Origin: Omphalotus guepiniiformis
Taxonomy: Eukaryota > Basidiomycota > Agaricomycetes > Agaricales > Omphalotaceae
Direction: 5' to 3'
DNA length: 64,000 bases
Assembly: GCA_028554645.1 (NCBI GenBank)
Contig: JAQOOI010000021.1
Span: forward strand, 1,736,001-1,800,000
The position numbers were made by a program, and so were the translations under genes. Under the pieces are notes generated by a model. That model ran no database searches. It was given only the letters and a program-made list of their open reading frames with translations, and was not told the origin of the DNA. This document shows, one piece after another, positions 35,036 through 48,026 of this stretch. Positions within the stretch are counted from its first letter, which is position 1. The number at the start of each line of letters is the position of its first letter.

Positions 35036-36909
35036 TTAAACTATCTTTTTCTCTCTCAGATGCTCTATCTCCAATTCCGAATACCCGAGTTCAGTCAACA
35101 CCTATCATGTTCGAGGGAATGACCTCAGCCGAAGGACATTTGACATTTACGGAGTAAAGAAGTCCTCACCTCATCGGTGTGTTCGCCCAACCAAGGTGGA
35201 GGCATTCGTACGGGCATCTTCTGCCCGTTGTACGACACAGCGGGTGCAACAAGTTTAATCTTACCTGCACGGGGATGCTGGGTGTGTGTGAGAAGTCAAG
35301 TAAACCCGATTGGACATGGCACAGACCTCAACTTCAATTGCAACGTTCCTTGCTATAGCCTACGGTCATGTCTTCAGTAACCACATCGGAAGCTCTTGGT
35401 GTCAGTACTTGCCTGTTCATGCTGGAACGTCTCTGCAATCCCATTGATTGGGCCGTGAGGAACACCTTTACCGATCTTAGTTGCGTCCTTGAACCGCGTT
35501 ATCCAATGGTCTCTGGTATTCTGCATGAAGGCTTCGTTCAATATTGATGTTAGCTCTTCCCGATTTTGCACCCGAAGAGCATTTGATACGAAGCGCGAGT
35601 CAGTGGCGACATGGGGAAGAGGGAGAATGAGAGTGCAGAGTGTGTGGAACTGTTATGCAAGGAAGGCTTAGGAATAGTCGAAACGGACTAGAGGTAGAAA
35701 TTACCTGTCTGTCATTTCCGGCGCCAATCATCAAGAAACCGTCTTTGCAGGGGAAGACTTCGTATGGTACGACGGAAGGGTGAGCTGTACCGTATCGCTT
35801 GGCTTCTTGATTTGCAATCAGGTAATTGGAAGCAATGTTCGCTAGGCCTGCTATCTTAAGAGAACGTTCAGAGAAAGACAGGTTTTCAGAACTTAGGGAA
35901 TTATCTGTGTTTCGAAGAGGTTGCAGTCAATCCATACACCCTTTCCAGTTTGCTGTCGCGATAAAAGTGCCGCCATGATAGCTCCATGCGCATATAGCCC
36001 AGTGGCAACGTCTGTAGCGGCTACGCCAACCTTAGATGGAGGTCGGTCAGGTTCGCCTGTACTGCGAGAGACGGAGCAGTTAGTTAGAAATGGAACGAAA
36101 GTACGAAGAACGAAGTGAATTCAGACCGACATATGCATCAGTCCAGCTTCGCCCTCTATTATTACATCGTATCCCGCATTCTTTCTAAATGGTCCAGTTT
36201 GACCATAGCCTGTGTGAGGTGGAATACTTAGTTTTGCACAAGATGTTTATCGTCTACACTGACCGGTGATCGAAGCATAGATCAGCCTATGGTTGATTTT
36301 ATTGCAATCTTCCCATCCTAGACCGATCTCCTTCAATTTACCAGGAATGTAATTCTCTACTAAAATATCGCTCTGCTTGACCAATTTGTGTATGATTTCT
36401 AGCCCGCTGGGGTCTTTGAAGTTAACGGTGATCGACCGCTTGTTCCTGTTTGATGAGAGGAAATAAGCAGATTCAGGAGGGAGTTGAGAGGCTCGTGGGG
36501 GAAGAGAAGACGATTCGGAAGCAGGATGCAGGGGCGCAGAGGGAGGGTTCCAGGAACCTGAGTTCAGTGTTCATCACAAAGAAAAGCAATGGTGAGAGGT
36601 TTCATACTAACGAGTATCGTCACCCTTTCCTACTTGCTCGACCTTGATGACATCTGCCCCAAGATCTGCAAGTAACATGGTTGCAGTTGGACCCGCGAGA
36701 ACGCGTGTGAGGTCAAGTATCCTGATGCCCTTCAAAGGAGGTGAAATTCCGTTCAGCCCATCTTCGGAACAACCAGGTTGTGCTGCATGCTCAATTCGGA
36801 GCTGGCGGATGGGGTACAGCGTATAGAGTTGCGACCTAAGAGGGGTGCAAGCGCGCACCGAAGGACGACGAAAGACATGGCAGAACATGAACAGGTGTTG
36901 CAGAGTCAT
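35036..36909 (-). CDS. CaiB/BaiF-family CoA-transferase (SUGCT-like), mitochondrial
   Basis: This family III CoA-transferase moves CoA between acyl-CoAs and free acids; the animal relative SUGCT uses succinyl-CoA with glutarate or itaconate. Exon 1 (36909) begins with an Arg-rich mitochondrial-type leader ([20 protein letters not shown] is an alternative start at 36888). It is followed by [20 protein letters not shown] and [20 protein letters not shown], the family N-terminal signature with the Asp-Leu-Thr/Arg active-site region. Later exons give [80 protein letters not shown] and GAGNDRQ. The last exon ends [19 protein letters not shown] plus IV. About 8 exons. All hallmark blocks are intact. 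The precise acid used is not determined. Confidence 0.9.
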
Positions 36910-37416
36910 CTGACTTTCCTCTGCCTTTCGCCCAAGTCACAGTACTTACCATCTCCGCTCGGGGCCCCGCACCAGATATAAGTCGATTGCTTCATACAGC
37001 TATTTATTGACAGCGTAACATCACCAGGAACGCGATGATAATAGAACAAAGCAAGAGGCAAGGCGAAAATTGAATGGTCTTGAGTTGGATCTCAACCGGA
37101 CCGTACTATCCGGCGACATCTTTTATTCCTACCAGCCAGGCTGCAGATTGAATTTGCGCCATGGAAGGAAAGAAGGAAGTATATCACCGGCACTGGAAAC
37201 AGTGCCGAATTGTCAAGGCTTGAGGAAAATACTCGAGAGCGACGCTCGTCAGGGCTGCAACAACGACCCTCTGGGCCGATAACCAAAAAAACTTTAGTAT
37301 CTAAAGTAGATTTCGTAGAGTACATATCCTATCGGATTCCGGATTCGTATGTAGAGGCGTTACTTCAGAAAGTACGTGAGAGCCCCATAATCACAACCAA
37401 TTCAAACTTTGGAGCT
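36910..37416. other. Intergenic region upstream of the CoA-transferase gene
   Basis: This 507-bp stretch holds the promoter of the minus-strand CoA-transferase gene and the 3' end of the MFS gene. A perfect 10-bp GC palindrome (CGGGGCCCCG, 36960-36969) sits about 50 bp upstream of the start codon. No gene is seen. Confidence 0.5.
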
Positions 37417-39246
37417 CTAGACGTGTTCGGTCCGTGAATCGGTGCCAGTCTTTTCCAAACTCTCGATCGAAACCTCCTCTTTAACGGAGTTTACCCCAAC
37501 CTGTTCGCCAATCTGGTCGACCGGATCACGGTACGCAGGTACGAAGTTGACACAGATGGCGTAACTGTAGGCACTAACGAAGAAAATTGTTGGTACAATC
37601 ATGGCAAACGCTGTACTATTACGAGCATCGGCCGTGCGCGCAAGGATGGGTGGTACTGAGTAAGGAATAAGGATTGGAACGATCAACGGAAACGAATGAA
37701 ATGCATACCGCATGCACCTCCGACAACGCCACCAACGATCCACCCAGAGCCTCTCTATAATTGTATTCAGTCTGGATTCACTACAAAGAAGAAGGCAGAA
37801 GAACCTTGGTATGCCGTCCGAGCCCACGGATACCAATCGCAACAATGGTAGGAAAGCAAACACTTTCGAAAAAGAGCGTTATGATTAACATAGCCAGGCC
37901 AGTGCTGCCCCGCTGGGTGATGCTAGCCGCACAGAACGCAATTACTGCTGAGAGGTAGATTAAGAATACAATTCGAGGTCGGATGACCCTCATGAAGGCT
38001 GTCAGAGTCCTATCAGAAGCCGTTCTTTTCAGGGAAAACCTAGAACGAACCAGCTCCAGAGAAACGACCGGCAGCAAAGCAGCCTTGAGCACCGGCGAGG
38101 AACTTGGCACCCAATGCAGAGCTGGTGTTGGGACGGACCTCAGTAACATAATTGATGAAGTAGCCGGCGATGGCAACTGTTCGCCCACATCAATCTGCGT
38201 CTGATATACAGCAATGTAAAGAATCTAACCTTGAGCACCAGTGTAACAGAATTGAGCCCAGGCGGCGTGGAACAATCGGTACTGTTTCCAGAATGGTTCG
38301 TCGTTAGCAGCCGCTGCACCGTGGGTGATATCCGCTTGCTGTTCCATGTCAGCATCTACAAGGCACCGTTAAAGAGTGCCAGAGTAGATAGATATCAGAG
38401 AGACAAACCTGTCACTTCCGGAATTACAGAGAAATAGAAAATGACAGCAAGACTAAAGACAAAAATTCCGATCGCGAGATAGACCCATTGCACGGTTTTC
38501 AGAGCATTCACTGAGTCACCGGTCTCATCAAAAAAGACATAGGACCCAAGGACAGGGCCAACGACTAAAAACCGGCTTAGAAAAGTCTGACAACCGTGCA
38601 ACGAGGATGAAGAATAGTTGCGTACCGGTACCAATAGCCTGCACGGCCTGAGCGATATTGATGCGCAGCTCCGAGTATTTTGGCGGGCCGGTGACAGCCA
38701 TGTAGGGGTTTGCAGCAGTCTCAAGACTACCTAGACCACTACCAATAATGAAGGTTGCACCACAGAAACCACCAAAGCTCTCCTTCAGAGCCGCAGGCCA
38801 CATCATGAAGGCGCCAAGACCATAGAGAGATAAACCCAGAATAAAAACCGCTCTGTAGCCGTAGTGTCGCAGAATCCAGTTTGAATAACCGAGAGACGCT
38901 AAAGGATAAGCCCCGAAGTATGCTGCTTGCAGTCCAGAGGAGCGAGTGCGTGTGATACCTAAGGTGTTCTGGAAATGTTTGTTGAGAGTGTCCAGAAGTC
39001 CATAGGCGAATCCCTGTGTCACTCGATCAGCTTCGAGTCATAAGGCATTCTTGTGGCAAAGCGACGTACCCAAAGGAAGTAAAGGATCGTGACCAGGAAG
39101 AGAGGAAAAAGTGTCTCTCTTTCAAGGAAGATATCAAGTCAAAAACGGGACTGTAGACCGCTGGAAAAAATTTACCTTAAGGTCAAGTCGGCCGCCTTGG
39201 TGATACGATCTCCGACCTTGAGCGAATGTCTCTTGAAACGCGCCAT
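37417..39246 (-). CDS. MFS transporter, L-fucose permease-like (FucP/Hxt-type FGHS family)
   Basis: This is a 12-helix plasma-membrane sugar:proton symporter of the fucose/glucose-galactose permease group. The start ATG at 39246 gives MARFKRHSLKVGDRITKAAD, then across introns ETLFPLFLVTILYFLWGFAY and GLLDTLNKHFQNTLGITRTR. Next comes AYPLASLGYSNWILRHYGYR with the intracellular loop, GLSLYGLGAFMMWPA and GSGLGSLETAANPYMAVTGP, a signature of the family. The 3' exons include GSYVFFDETGDS, QWVYLAIGIFVFSLAVIFYF, AAWAQFCYTGAQ and AGYFINYVTEVRPNTSSALG. The tail is hydrophilic and acidic. Seven or more short introns. Likely substrates are L-fucose or other plant/fungal wall sugars (from family membership). 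Confidence 0.9.
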
Positions 39247-39572
39247 GACAGGGACTTTGAGAAGCAGATTGTGAGGAAGAACTACCTCTTATACCAATCA
39301 ACGTCTCGGCCCGTTCTCGTTTGAGCATTGAGTACTATTGCGGGGAAATGTGAATCTCATGACCAGATATAAGGACCTTGGCGGAGAGAAAGTAAATCAC
39401 CAGGAATCACTTGATGAAGGAGCGGGAACAGCTGAGGGACGGCACAGAAATTAGAAACGTTTGGCACTAACTCAAAATTGAAATTATATCCCCGTATAGT
39501 TATACATCAATATTACTGGCCGAACATTCGGCAAGCCCGAATCAGCCGCTCGATCCTCCCTTTTTTCTTGCC
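39247..39572. promoter_or_regulatory. Divergent promoter region (MFS permease / BMS1)
   Basis: This 326-bp interval separates two divergent start codons; it is A/T-rich in its right half and shows no coding potential. Confidence 0.4.
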
Positions 39573-42500
39573 ATGGAGGACCGGCCCCACAAAGCTCATC
39601 ATCCTGCTCATTCTGGTGCCAAGGCAGAAAAAAAGAGTAAAGGAAAGGGGAAGGAGAAACAGCATGGATTTAACGAGAAGGTCTGTCTGGTCATGGCTCG
39701 GACTGGTCTGTTTTACTGACTATCTTCGGCAGGCTTTCGCACCAAAATCTGGTCGTCGTGCTGACCGTCAGGGACGACGAAACGTAGAAAGAGATCAAAC
39801 GCGTCTTCATGTTCCACTCGTAAATCGGACTCCAGATGATGAACCTCCACCTGTCATTGTCGCTATTGTCGGTCCTCCAGGTGTCGGTAAAACTACGCTG
39901 CTCAAGAGTCTTGTCCGACGCTATACGAAGCAAACTCTGAACGATGCGAAGGGACCCATTACCGTTGTCAGCGGCAAGAAACGTCGTTTGACATTCATTG
40001 AATGCAACAACGACCTCAATAGCATGATTGACGTTGGCAAAATTGCCGATCTCGTCCTGCTGATGATTGACGGGTCATTTGGGTTTGAAATGGTACGTGC
40101 TTGCCCGTCTATGTGCTTGTCCTGCTCACCGGAACTTTGTAGGAAACATTCGAATTTCTTAACATTCTCCAATCTCACGGTTTTCCTAAAGTGATCGGTG
40201 TGTTAACACACCTCGATCTCATTAAGAAAGCTGCTACTCTCCGCGCATCCAAGAAAGCCCTGAAAAAACGTTTCTGGACGGAAATCTACCAAGGTGCTAA
40301 GCTCTTCTACCTTTCAGGAGTTCTCAATGGACGGTATCCTGATACGGAAATTCTCAACCTCTCACGATTCATCAGTGTTATGAAATTTCGTCCCCTCGTC
40401 TTTCGAAATACACATCCCTATCTCTTGGCTGACCGATTTGAGGACCTAACGCCCCGTGAACTCATTCGTACAAGCAAGGGAAAATGCGATCGTACGGTTA
40501 CTGTGTACGGCTACGTTCGAGGGACAAATTTACGACATGGCACAAAAATTCATATACCTGGTGTTGGGGATTTGGATATGAAGAGCGTCACCTTACTAGG
40601 TGATCCTTGTCCGCTTCCTGATGCGGATTCGGAGAAGCGACGAAAACTGAGCGAGAAAAAGAAGCTTTTGGTGCACGCCCCCATGAGTGATGTTGGTGGC
40701 GTGGTGTACGATAAAGATGCCGTTTATATCAACGTTCCAGGTAGTTTTACGCGAGGAAATACAGATGGTAAGTGGTGCATGTTGGTGTTTTTGGCGGCAG
40801 AAGTATTGATTCCCTCGGATAGTTCCGCAGGGTGAAGGCGAACAAATGGTCATGGACCTTCAGGATGCTGGAATGACTTTGGATGATGCCATTGCCCAGA
40901 CTCAGATTAGGCTTTTTGATTCTTCGTCAAAACATCTTTCAATCGATAAGTCTGATACGGAGATGGGCGAGGAGGGCGAGGAAGAAGACGTAGAAGACGA
41001 GGAGGAAGAGGGGGAAGACGTAGAAGACGAAGACGAAGACGAAGAAGTACAGACGGATGATGAAGATGCCGAAGATGATGAGGATGACGCTGTGGACATG
41101 GAACAACTTCGTTCAGATCCACGAAACACGGGCCGCTCAAAACCACGAGACATTTCACGGAGACTACCAATATCGAAAGGGAGGCAGCGAGCCGAGGTTG
41201 ACTTTGCTGACAGTGATTCTGACCTTGGTGACGACGAAGATGATGCCATTGCAAGAGGGGGCCAGAGAGTACAGTTTGGAGACGACCAGGATTTCAGGGT
41301 TCCTAGTGATGACGAGGCTGATGAGGACCTGGATGAAGATAACTGGGACAGTGCCGAACACCGGGATCCCGTGGAGAATTTCTCAGCCACTCGGCGGCGG
41401 AGGGATTGGATGAAGCTCATCTATTCTAGTTCATTGACACCGGAGGAAGTACTTTCTACCGATCCCTATGCCATACTTGAAAAGCGGAAAAAATTGGAGG
41501 CTGATGCGGGTGATGACGACGACTTTTTCTCCCTCAAGAAAAAAGTCGAGGCTTTCAATGATGAAGAGCTTGATCGCACCAAGGAAGCAGTCGATGTGGA
41601 CGAGTTAAAGCGATGGGAGGATGAGGATATGCTAGATTCGTTGCGCAATCTCTTTATCACAGGGGACTGGTCACTAGAGGGTGGAGAAACGGAGGGTAAT
41701 GAAGGAGAACCTTATGAAGATGAGGAGGGTGGTGACTTCGAGGACCTCGAGGCCACAGGTGCAGATCCTACTGCAACGACAGCTATTTCAGAACCGTCTA
41801 CTTCTGACCCACAAGCATCTCGCGCTGCAGCCATTGCGGCAAAGAAGGAAGCCTTAAAACGTAGGTTTGATGAAGAGTATGATGATCCTGAGTCGTCAAA
41901 GCTAGACTTCTATGACGAGAAAAAGGAGGAGATGGCTCGCCAAATGCAGCTCAATAAGGCTGAATTTGAAGGTATTGACGTCGAGGCCAGAGCTCTCGTC
42001 GAGGGTTTCCGGCCTGGCGCATACGTGCGAATTGAACTTGCCGACGTGCCATGCGAGATGGTAGAACACTTTGACCCAAGATATCCTATCGTGGTCGGAG
42101 GTCTACTTCCAGCTGAGGAGCGATTCGGCTTCGTACAAGTCAGGCTCAAGCGCCATCGATGGTTCACCAGGCCTTTAAAAACCAACGACCCCCTCATTCT
42201 CTCCCTCGGTTGGCGTCGCTTCCAGACGGTTCCCATATACTCTCTGGACGATCATTCTATCCGCATGCGTATGCTCAAATATACTCCTGAGCACATGCAT
42301 TGTTACGCGACTTTCTATGGCCCTGTCTCCTTGCCGAATACTGGTTTTTGTGCTTTCAATTCACTGTCTGAGGCTGCTGCTGGCTTCAGAGTGTCTGCTA
42401 CCGGTGTTGTGCTCGACATTGATCAGTCTGTCAAGATAGTCAAGAAGATCAAGTTGACGGGTGTTCCATATAAAATATGGAAGAATACAGCATTTGTGAA

Positions 42501-43264
42501 GGATATGTTTTCTAGTGCCTTAGAGGTAGCCAAGTTCGAAGGTGCAAATATCAGGACAGTGTCTGGTATTCGAGGGCAGGTCAAGAAAGCCCTTTCTAAA
42601 CCAGATGGTGCATTCCGAGCTACCTTCGAAGATAAAGTGCTCCAGAGTGGCAAGTCGTTTCTTCCACTTCCATGAGTGCATGTACTCACAGATCCGGTCA
42701 GATATTATATTCCTTCGGGCATGGTACTCGATTCAGCCACGGAAGTTCTACAACCCTGTGACATCCCTGCTCCTTTCCGACAAAGTGACCTGGTCAGGAA
42801 TGCGTCTTACGGGCCAGGTTCGGCGTGAGGAGGGCCTCAAGACGCCTCTGAATGTCAACTCGACCTACAAGAAGATCGAACGACCTCACCGTCGGTTCAA
42901 CCCCTTGATTGTGCCGAAGAAGCTTCAGGCCTCGTTGCCGTATGCATCGAAACCAAAATCAATCCAAGCCCAGCGCAATCAGACCTACCTCCAGAAACGT
43001 GCAGTTGTTATGGAACCCGAGGAGAAGAGAGCCGTTGCATTGCTGCAACAGATTCGTGCTTTGCGGAAAGACCAGGTTGTACGCCGCAAGGAGAAGAAGG
43101 CAGGGAAGAAGGCCGCTCATCAGAAGAAGGTAGAAAAAGAGGAGGCGAAGAAGGGGGAGAAGGAGAAGGAGAAAAAGAAGGAGTATATGCGGATTGCTGG
43201 GCAAAAAAGTAAACGGCAGGCAGATTTGGAGGAAGGTCGATCTAGCAAGCGACGTAAGACATAA
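39573..43264 (+). CDS. BMS1: Ribosome biogenesis GTPase BMS1
   Basis: This is an essential nucleolar GTPase that recruits Rcl1 to the small-subunit processome for 18S rRNA maturation. ATG 39573 begins a Lys-rich exon (108 nt) joined in phase 0 at 39733. G1 is [13 protein letters not shown], the [20 protein letters not shown] region follows, and G4 is [33 protein letters not shown] and [15 protein letters not shown] (AARP2CN domain) come next. A very acidic stretch (about 40960-41360) separates the C-terminal conserved domain with [40 protein letters not shown] and [20 protein letters not shown]. The final exon continues with [19 protein letters not shown] and a Lys-rich nuclear tail. About 1,150 residues with about five introns, no break. 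Confidence 0.96.
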
Positions 43265-43559
43265 AAGTATACATAGAACTGGGGGATAATTGTGACAATG
43301 TTGATTGGCTCACTTCAATGCTTTTGAAGGGTGGTGGGGAAAACTTGGCCGAGATGCCGAAATAGAAGCTTTTGCCATACAAAACCACACAATCTAAACG
43401 CGTGATGTCTCACTCCTTCCGTCTCGCTCTTTTGAATCCGTTCTGCGTGTTTTATCACGTCAGTTTCTCGAATCTCTTTCTGTTCCCGTTCAGAGTTTAG
43501 CATGCTCTTTGTCTCCCTGTGAACGCGTTCTCTAAAAGCTCACGTTTGATCATTCAACG

Positions 43560-46500
43560 ATGCCCCCACGGTATGTTCCCAGTTGCTACAGCGATCTCTT
43601 TTCGGTCCTGAATTTGCTCCCGGTTCAGAGGCAGAGTCCCTTTTAGCGAGAAAGATGATGAAAATCTTGTGAGGTACATAGCAGATTTTGGTTCTGAAGC
43701 AGGAAGAAAGGGAAACCATCTATATCAACAGCTACATGGCAATGTGCGTGAGTTGGTTCTGAAATCTTTTCTCTGCGTACTCAAGTCCTATCATGTTCAG
43801 GCCTCAGGGCTGTGGCCCTGGTCCGCTAGGCATACATTTCAATCATGGCGAGATCACTATGTCAAGAATTCGGACTATTTCGATCGTCGAATTCGTAGAT
43901 ATCAGAAACAACAAGCCTCCAAGCAATCTGTTCCTAATCAAGAGAATAACAGAGAGCCATCTAGTAGGGAAGAAGTTAGTGAGGAAGAAGATGTACTACA
44001 CTCCCCGCGCAAACGCAAACATAACGCGAGGGTAAATAACGTTGAGAAGGGAGATAAGCGGAGGAAGATTCAGACAGAGATTCCTGAAGGAAAGATAATT
44101 GGACAGGCGAAGGTGGACACAGGGGAAGTGCCCGGGCATACCGTCCATGCTGACAGTCGTCATCGAAAACACGAATCTGTGCGTATGGGTCATCCCACAC
44201 AACAACGCAGTGGGCGAACTGCAGCCCCGCGTGGCGAAAAAGGCAAAGCCAGCGCAAATCCTACTTCGCGCGTCCTAGTTGAGAGCAGTACGGAGGAAGA
44301 AGAAGAAGAAGAACCTGCTCCTCGTCTGATCCCCCCAGCCGAAAATGATGATCGCGGTCAGAATTTCGGGGATCCTAACGGACAGGACGATGTCAATGCT
44401 GAGGAGGATGAAGTGAATCAAGATCCCGAAGCAAACGAAGATTCTAGTAGCGATGATAACGAAATCGATCATATGCTCACGGACAAGATTGACGAAGACT
44501 TCGATGGAAATCTCAATCCTGTTGTAGGGCATGCAGGAGTATCTAATGCGTAAGTTTTTCTATCGTACAATTACTGAGTAGATTCTTACGCTCGGCAGAT
44601 CTTCAAGCTATAAATACTTAGGACAGAAATTGTACCCCACTATTGAAGAAGTTCCCCATCCCACGACCCTTCAATCAGATCTCAATGTCCGGAAGCCATT
44701 TTCTGCTTCCTCTGCCATTACTAGTTCAACTGCCTTTGCAAACTCGCACTACCTGAAGCCCAAGTTCGTGTCTCGGAAGGTGATTTCGGACAGAGAGAGG
44801 GGGAGCTCTGACGCTCAAACAACGGCCGTCGATTCAGGCTTCTTCGAGCCTTCTTCACCTTCCGTCCGAGACCCCATCTCTACGTTTTCTTCTGCAAGCC
44901 CGCAGACGCATGAGGTTACGAAGTCAAAAACTTCCCATTTATCACCCTCCAGTACGCCGACGGCCAGGGTTAAGACCCTTCCGAAACTTGTAGAGAACCC
45001 CTTTGGCGGCAATCACCTTGCTGGCTCGAAGTTCAAGTCTTTGCACGGAGCCGCAGATAGTGAGTCAGACTCCACTGGTGACACTCAACGCGGCAAGCAC
45101 AACTCCCTTAAGACAGTGGCGTCCGCATGGCCGCCTGTGCGGAATCATAAAGGAGCAGGAGGAGGGCCTCCATCCTCATCATCGCTCCGAATCAGTAGAA
45201 ACAAAGCGGAGCAAAGCAGAAACATTTATGATGCCCCCTCCTCCGCCCCAATGCCATTGAGGGCGCTTGTATCAAAGGTCACCGATACCAGGCAGAGGAT
45301 ACAAGTGGAGAGCACTCGGAACGTTACTTCCAGGAGCGCAGAAATTGATAGTGGCTCGGGGTCAGTTGACAAACAGCAGATGGGGAGTCTGAAAGGGCAG
45401 GCACAAAGGTCCGCTTCTCGTATCAGTTCCTTCTCGGCTCGGGGCAAAACGAAGGCGGTTGCTATAGTCGATTCTGACGATGGCGATGATGAAGAGGGCT
45501 ACGCTGCAAGTGAGACGGCAGTGAACAATGGAGAGGCTGAGGATGGGCCTCTTTTCACACAGCCTTCTCGAGTTAGTCCACTGTTTACCCAGCCTTCACA
45601 GTACGATGGGCCGTTGTTCACACAAACTTCTCGATCACCCCCAACTTCTCCGCCTCACTCATCACGGGTTATTGAAAACGAATTGGTAACGACGGAGCCT
45701 GCCACTAGCGACAGCAATGAAGAACCTTTGTTTACTCAGCTAAATTCCCACTCTCTACACTCTCCGCGAACGTCGCCGACTCAGCGTCCCTCTCATGCTT
45801 TTGATTTGCCACAGCGACGGCAGACAACGCCCCGCCCCCTGCTTGTCAGCACAAGCACCGCAGAATCAGTCATAAAAGCCCTGAACGGCTTCTTGAAGGA
45901 GGTTGATCAAACCACTCAACTGATCCGACAAGGGGAGAAGGAAAGAAGGACACGGGAAACAGAACGGAAGGGTCAAGGCGAGAACTTGGATGCACATGCT
46001 GGCCGGCTAATGATAGACGATAAAGCAATCGCATATCGAGATAGAGGTTCTCCGGTTCCTGCACTTTTGAGGAAGCGAAGCGAAATTGCTTTTGTCAAGT
46101 CCATCGAGTCTCGCGATTTTTTGAAGGATTCTTCAAACCAGGCAGGTCACAAGTCGCTGCTACCTCACACCTCTATTGCCGTGAAGCTTTCGAGGTCAGG
46201 AAAACATACGTCCAGGGCGGCTGGGTTGATTAAGCGGAAAGGTGAACATTCGCAAGACTCAGAAAGCTCGGATGACGTTAGATGGGCTACTCCACATCCC
46301 ATGATCGCATGTCGGTCTGATGTGAGACCGGGAGCAGGCTATTTGGCTGACTCTCTAGCCAAGCGTGGCCAGCTATCACGCGAATCTCCTACAGGCGTTC
46401 ACGACCAGTTTGCTCATGAAGGTCAAGTTCCACCACTTGACCGTACCACGAAACAGCTACCTCTCCCCAGTTCACCCGCGCGAGACATGAATACTGCAGG

Positions 46501-47608
46501 TCCAAGTAGATATACAGAGCATATTGCTTCAAGTACTGGACCCTTTATACAATCGTCGCACTCTGTGACTCCCAATCCTCCACTTTCGCGTAACTCCATT
46601 CCTAGCAAGAAAGGCAAGGAAAAGGCGGAAACTGGGCAAAATTCCCTTGACTATGACATAAACCATTCACACTATACCAGTGGTAGCATGGATGGTCCCA
46701 GACTATTCCCGCGCGGCCCTAAACTAGATCTACAAGAGCTTGCTCATAGAAGAGCAAGTAGGCGCTCTAGCCGGCCCTCAGCATCCTCAGCATCCTCAGC
46801 ATCTAGCCCGCCTCCCTCAAAATTGGGTTTTGCGGTCAATTCGTCCAAATCACCTATCAAACTTTCCGCGAATGATCAGTATAGGTTGATCGATGCAAAT
46901 GTTGAGCGGATGGCGCGCGAATACAACTTTCCCCCCGACTATGTGTGTCATATATGGAAGGAGACCGAAGACCTCGACGTGGCCGAGGAGATTCTACGCG
47001 AACTCCGAAACATGTCAGCCGCACTATTAGACAAGTCAAGGCGACGAAGTTCTACGAGTCGACGAGTCGATGGTGAGCCACCTGGAGAATTAGAAACTGT
47101 ACACAGTCCCAGCCCAGGAGTCGACGTGAGAGCAGTTTCTGGATCTAAGCACCGACATTCGCACCATCGACAGAGGGTGAGCGAGAAATTCGCCTTGAAG
47201 GTCACTGACCAAGGTTTTGAGTCAGACTACAGCCCACCCGCGGTCTCGAGAGCTGGACAGCTAGTACGGCTAACCGAGCAGGGCAGAGCGGCCGAAGCTC
47301 TTGAGAGGGAAAAGAGACGCGCTACTATCAGCAATGGAACATTCATTGTCCAGCAAGATGAAGGGCGACGACTCCATACCCGTCCATCCAGTGTTCCTGC
47401 TGATGTCATGGAGATCGATAGCCCGGCGCAGAACGTGCGCGACAATAGCCGCACAATCGAGGCACTCATGGCTACGGAGGATTTGGATGCAATTTTCTTC
47501 TCCAATTCTCGGAAGGGCGAGCAAAGAGCACAGGAGTTAACCAAAAGATATGGCCCTGATCTTATGGTCGAGTTGGCTGCAGGTGCACTGAACAAGTACT
47601 TCCAGTGA
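43560..47608 (+). CDS. Rap1-type Myb-domain protein (telomere/shelterin-like)
   Basis: The first coding exon is only 11 nt (43560-43570). Exons 2 and 3 give RVPFSEKDDENLVRYIADFG, GNHLYQQLHGN, LWPWSARHTFQSWRDHYVKN and SDYFDRRIRRYQ. This is a Rap1-type Myb/SANT fold, with the conserved P-F-x-x-x-D-D-x-x-L start and the HTFQSWRDHYVKN third helix. The long remainder (about 1,000 residues in one exon, 44599-47608) is acidic, then Ser/Pro-rich and disordered, with a repeated PLFTQ motif (see findings). Two helical islands near the C-terminus are NDQYRLIDANVERMAREYNF and AQELTKRYGPDLMVELAAG. By family, Rap1 binds telomere proteins or DNA; whether this basidiomycete protein binds DNA directly is unknown. 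There is no BRCT before the Myb, unlike yeast Rap1. Confidence 0.68.
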
Positions 47609-48026
47609 CGACTCAACGCTTCGTGTTTCACGTATGATTTATTCATGTAAATTAACCTTCGACACTATTGTATGTTGACGTACAACAATATGCGTTGTTC
47701 TTGCCTGCTTCGTCTCAAGTCTTGGGTCGCCAGTGTCAGCTGAACCAAATCCTACTATTGTCGATTGAATAAGACAAATGATATACATGGAGCAAAGAAC
47801 TGATGAATACATACATCGAGCATGATGCATGATGCATTGATGCCTCACACGATTGTAATTTGTGGGATCTTCACTTTCTACAGTCATCCCGACCAATGTT
47901 GAGTCCGCTACTCCATGAACTTGTAACGATGGCAAGAGGCAACGAGTACAAGAGCTTTTTTCAGTATATATTTTGTCCGGCCCACCAGTAGGTACTCAAG
48001 CGACGAAGTTTGTCAACAAGAAAGTC
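47609..48026. other. Intergenic region between convergent genes
   Basis: This 418 bp lies between the Rap1-like stop and the ZNG1 stop. It contains ATGATGCATGATGCATTGATGC at about 47822-47843, a short imperfect repeat. No gene is seen. Confidence 0.45.

Noticed and set aside
40960..41360. Long minus-strand Ser-rich frame opposite the acidic region of BMS1
   Set aside because: It is the antisense shadow of GAA/GAC repeats coding for Glu/Asp.
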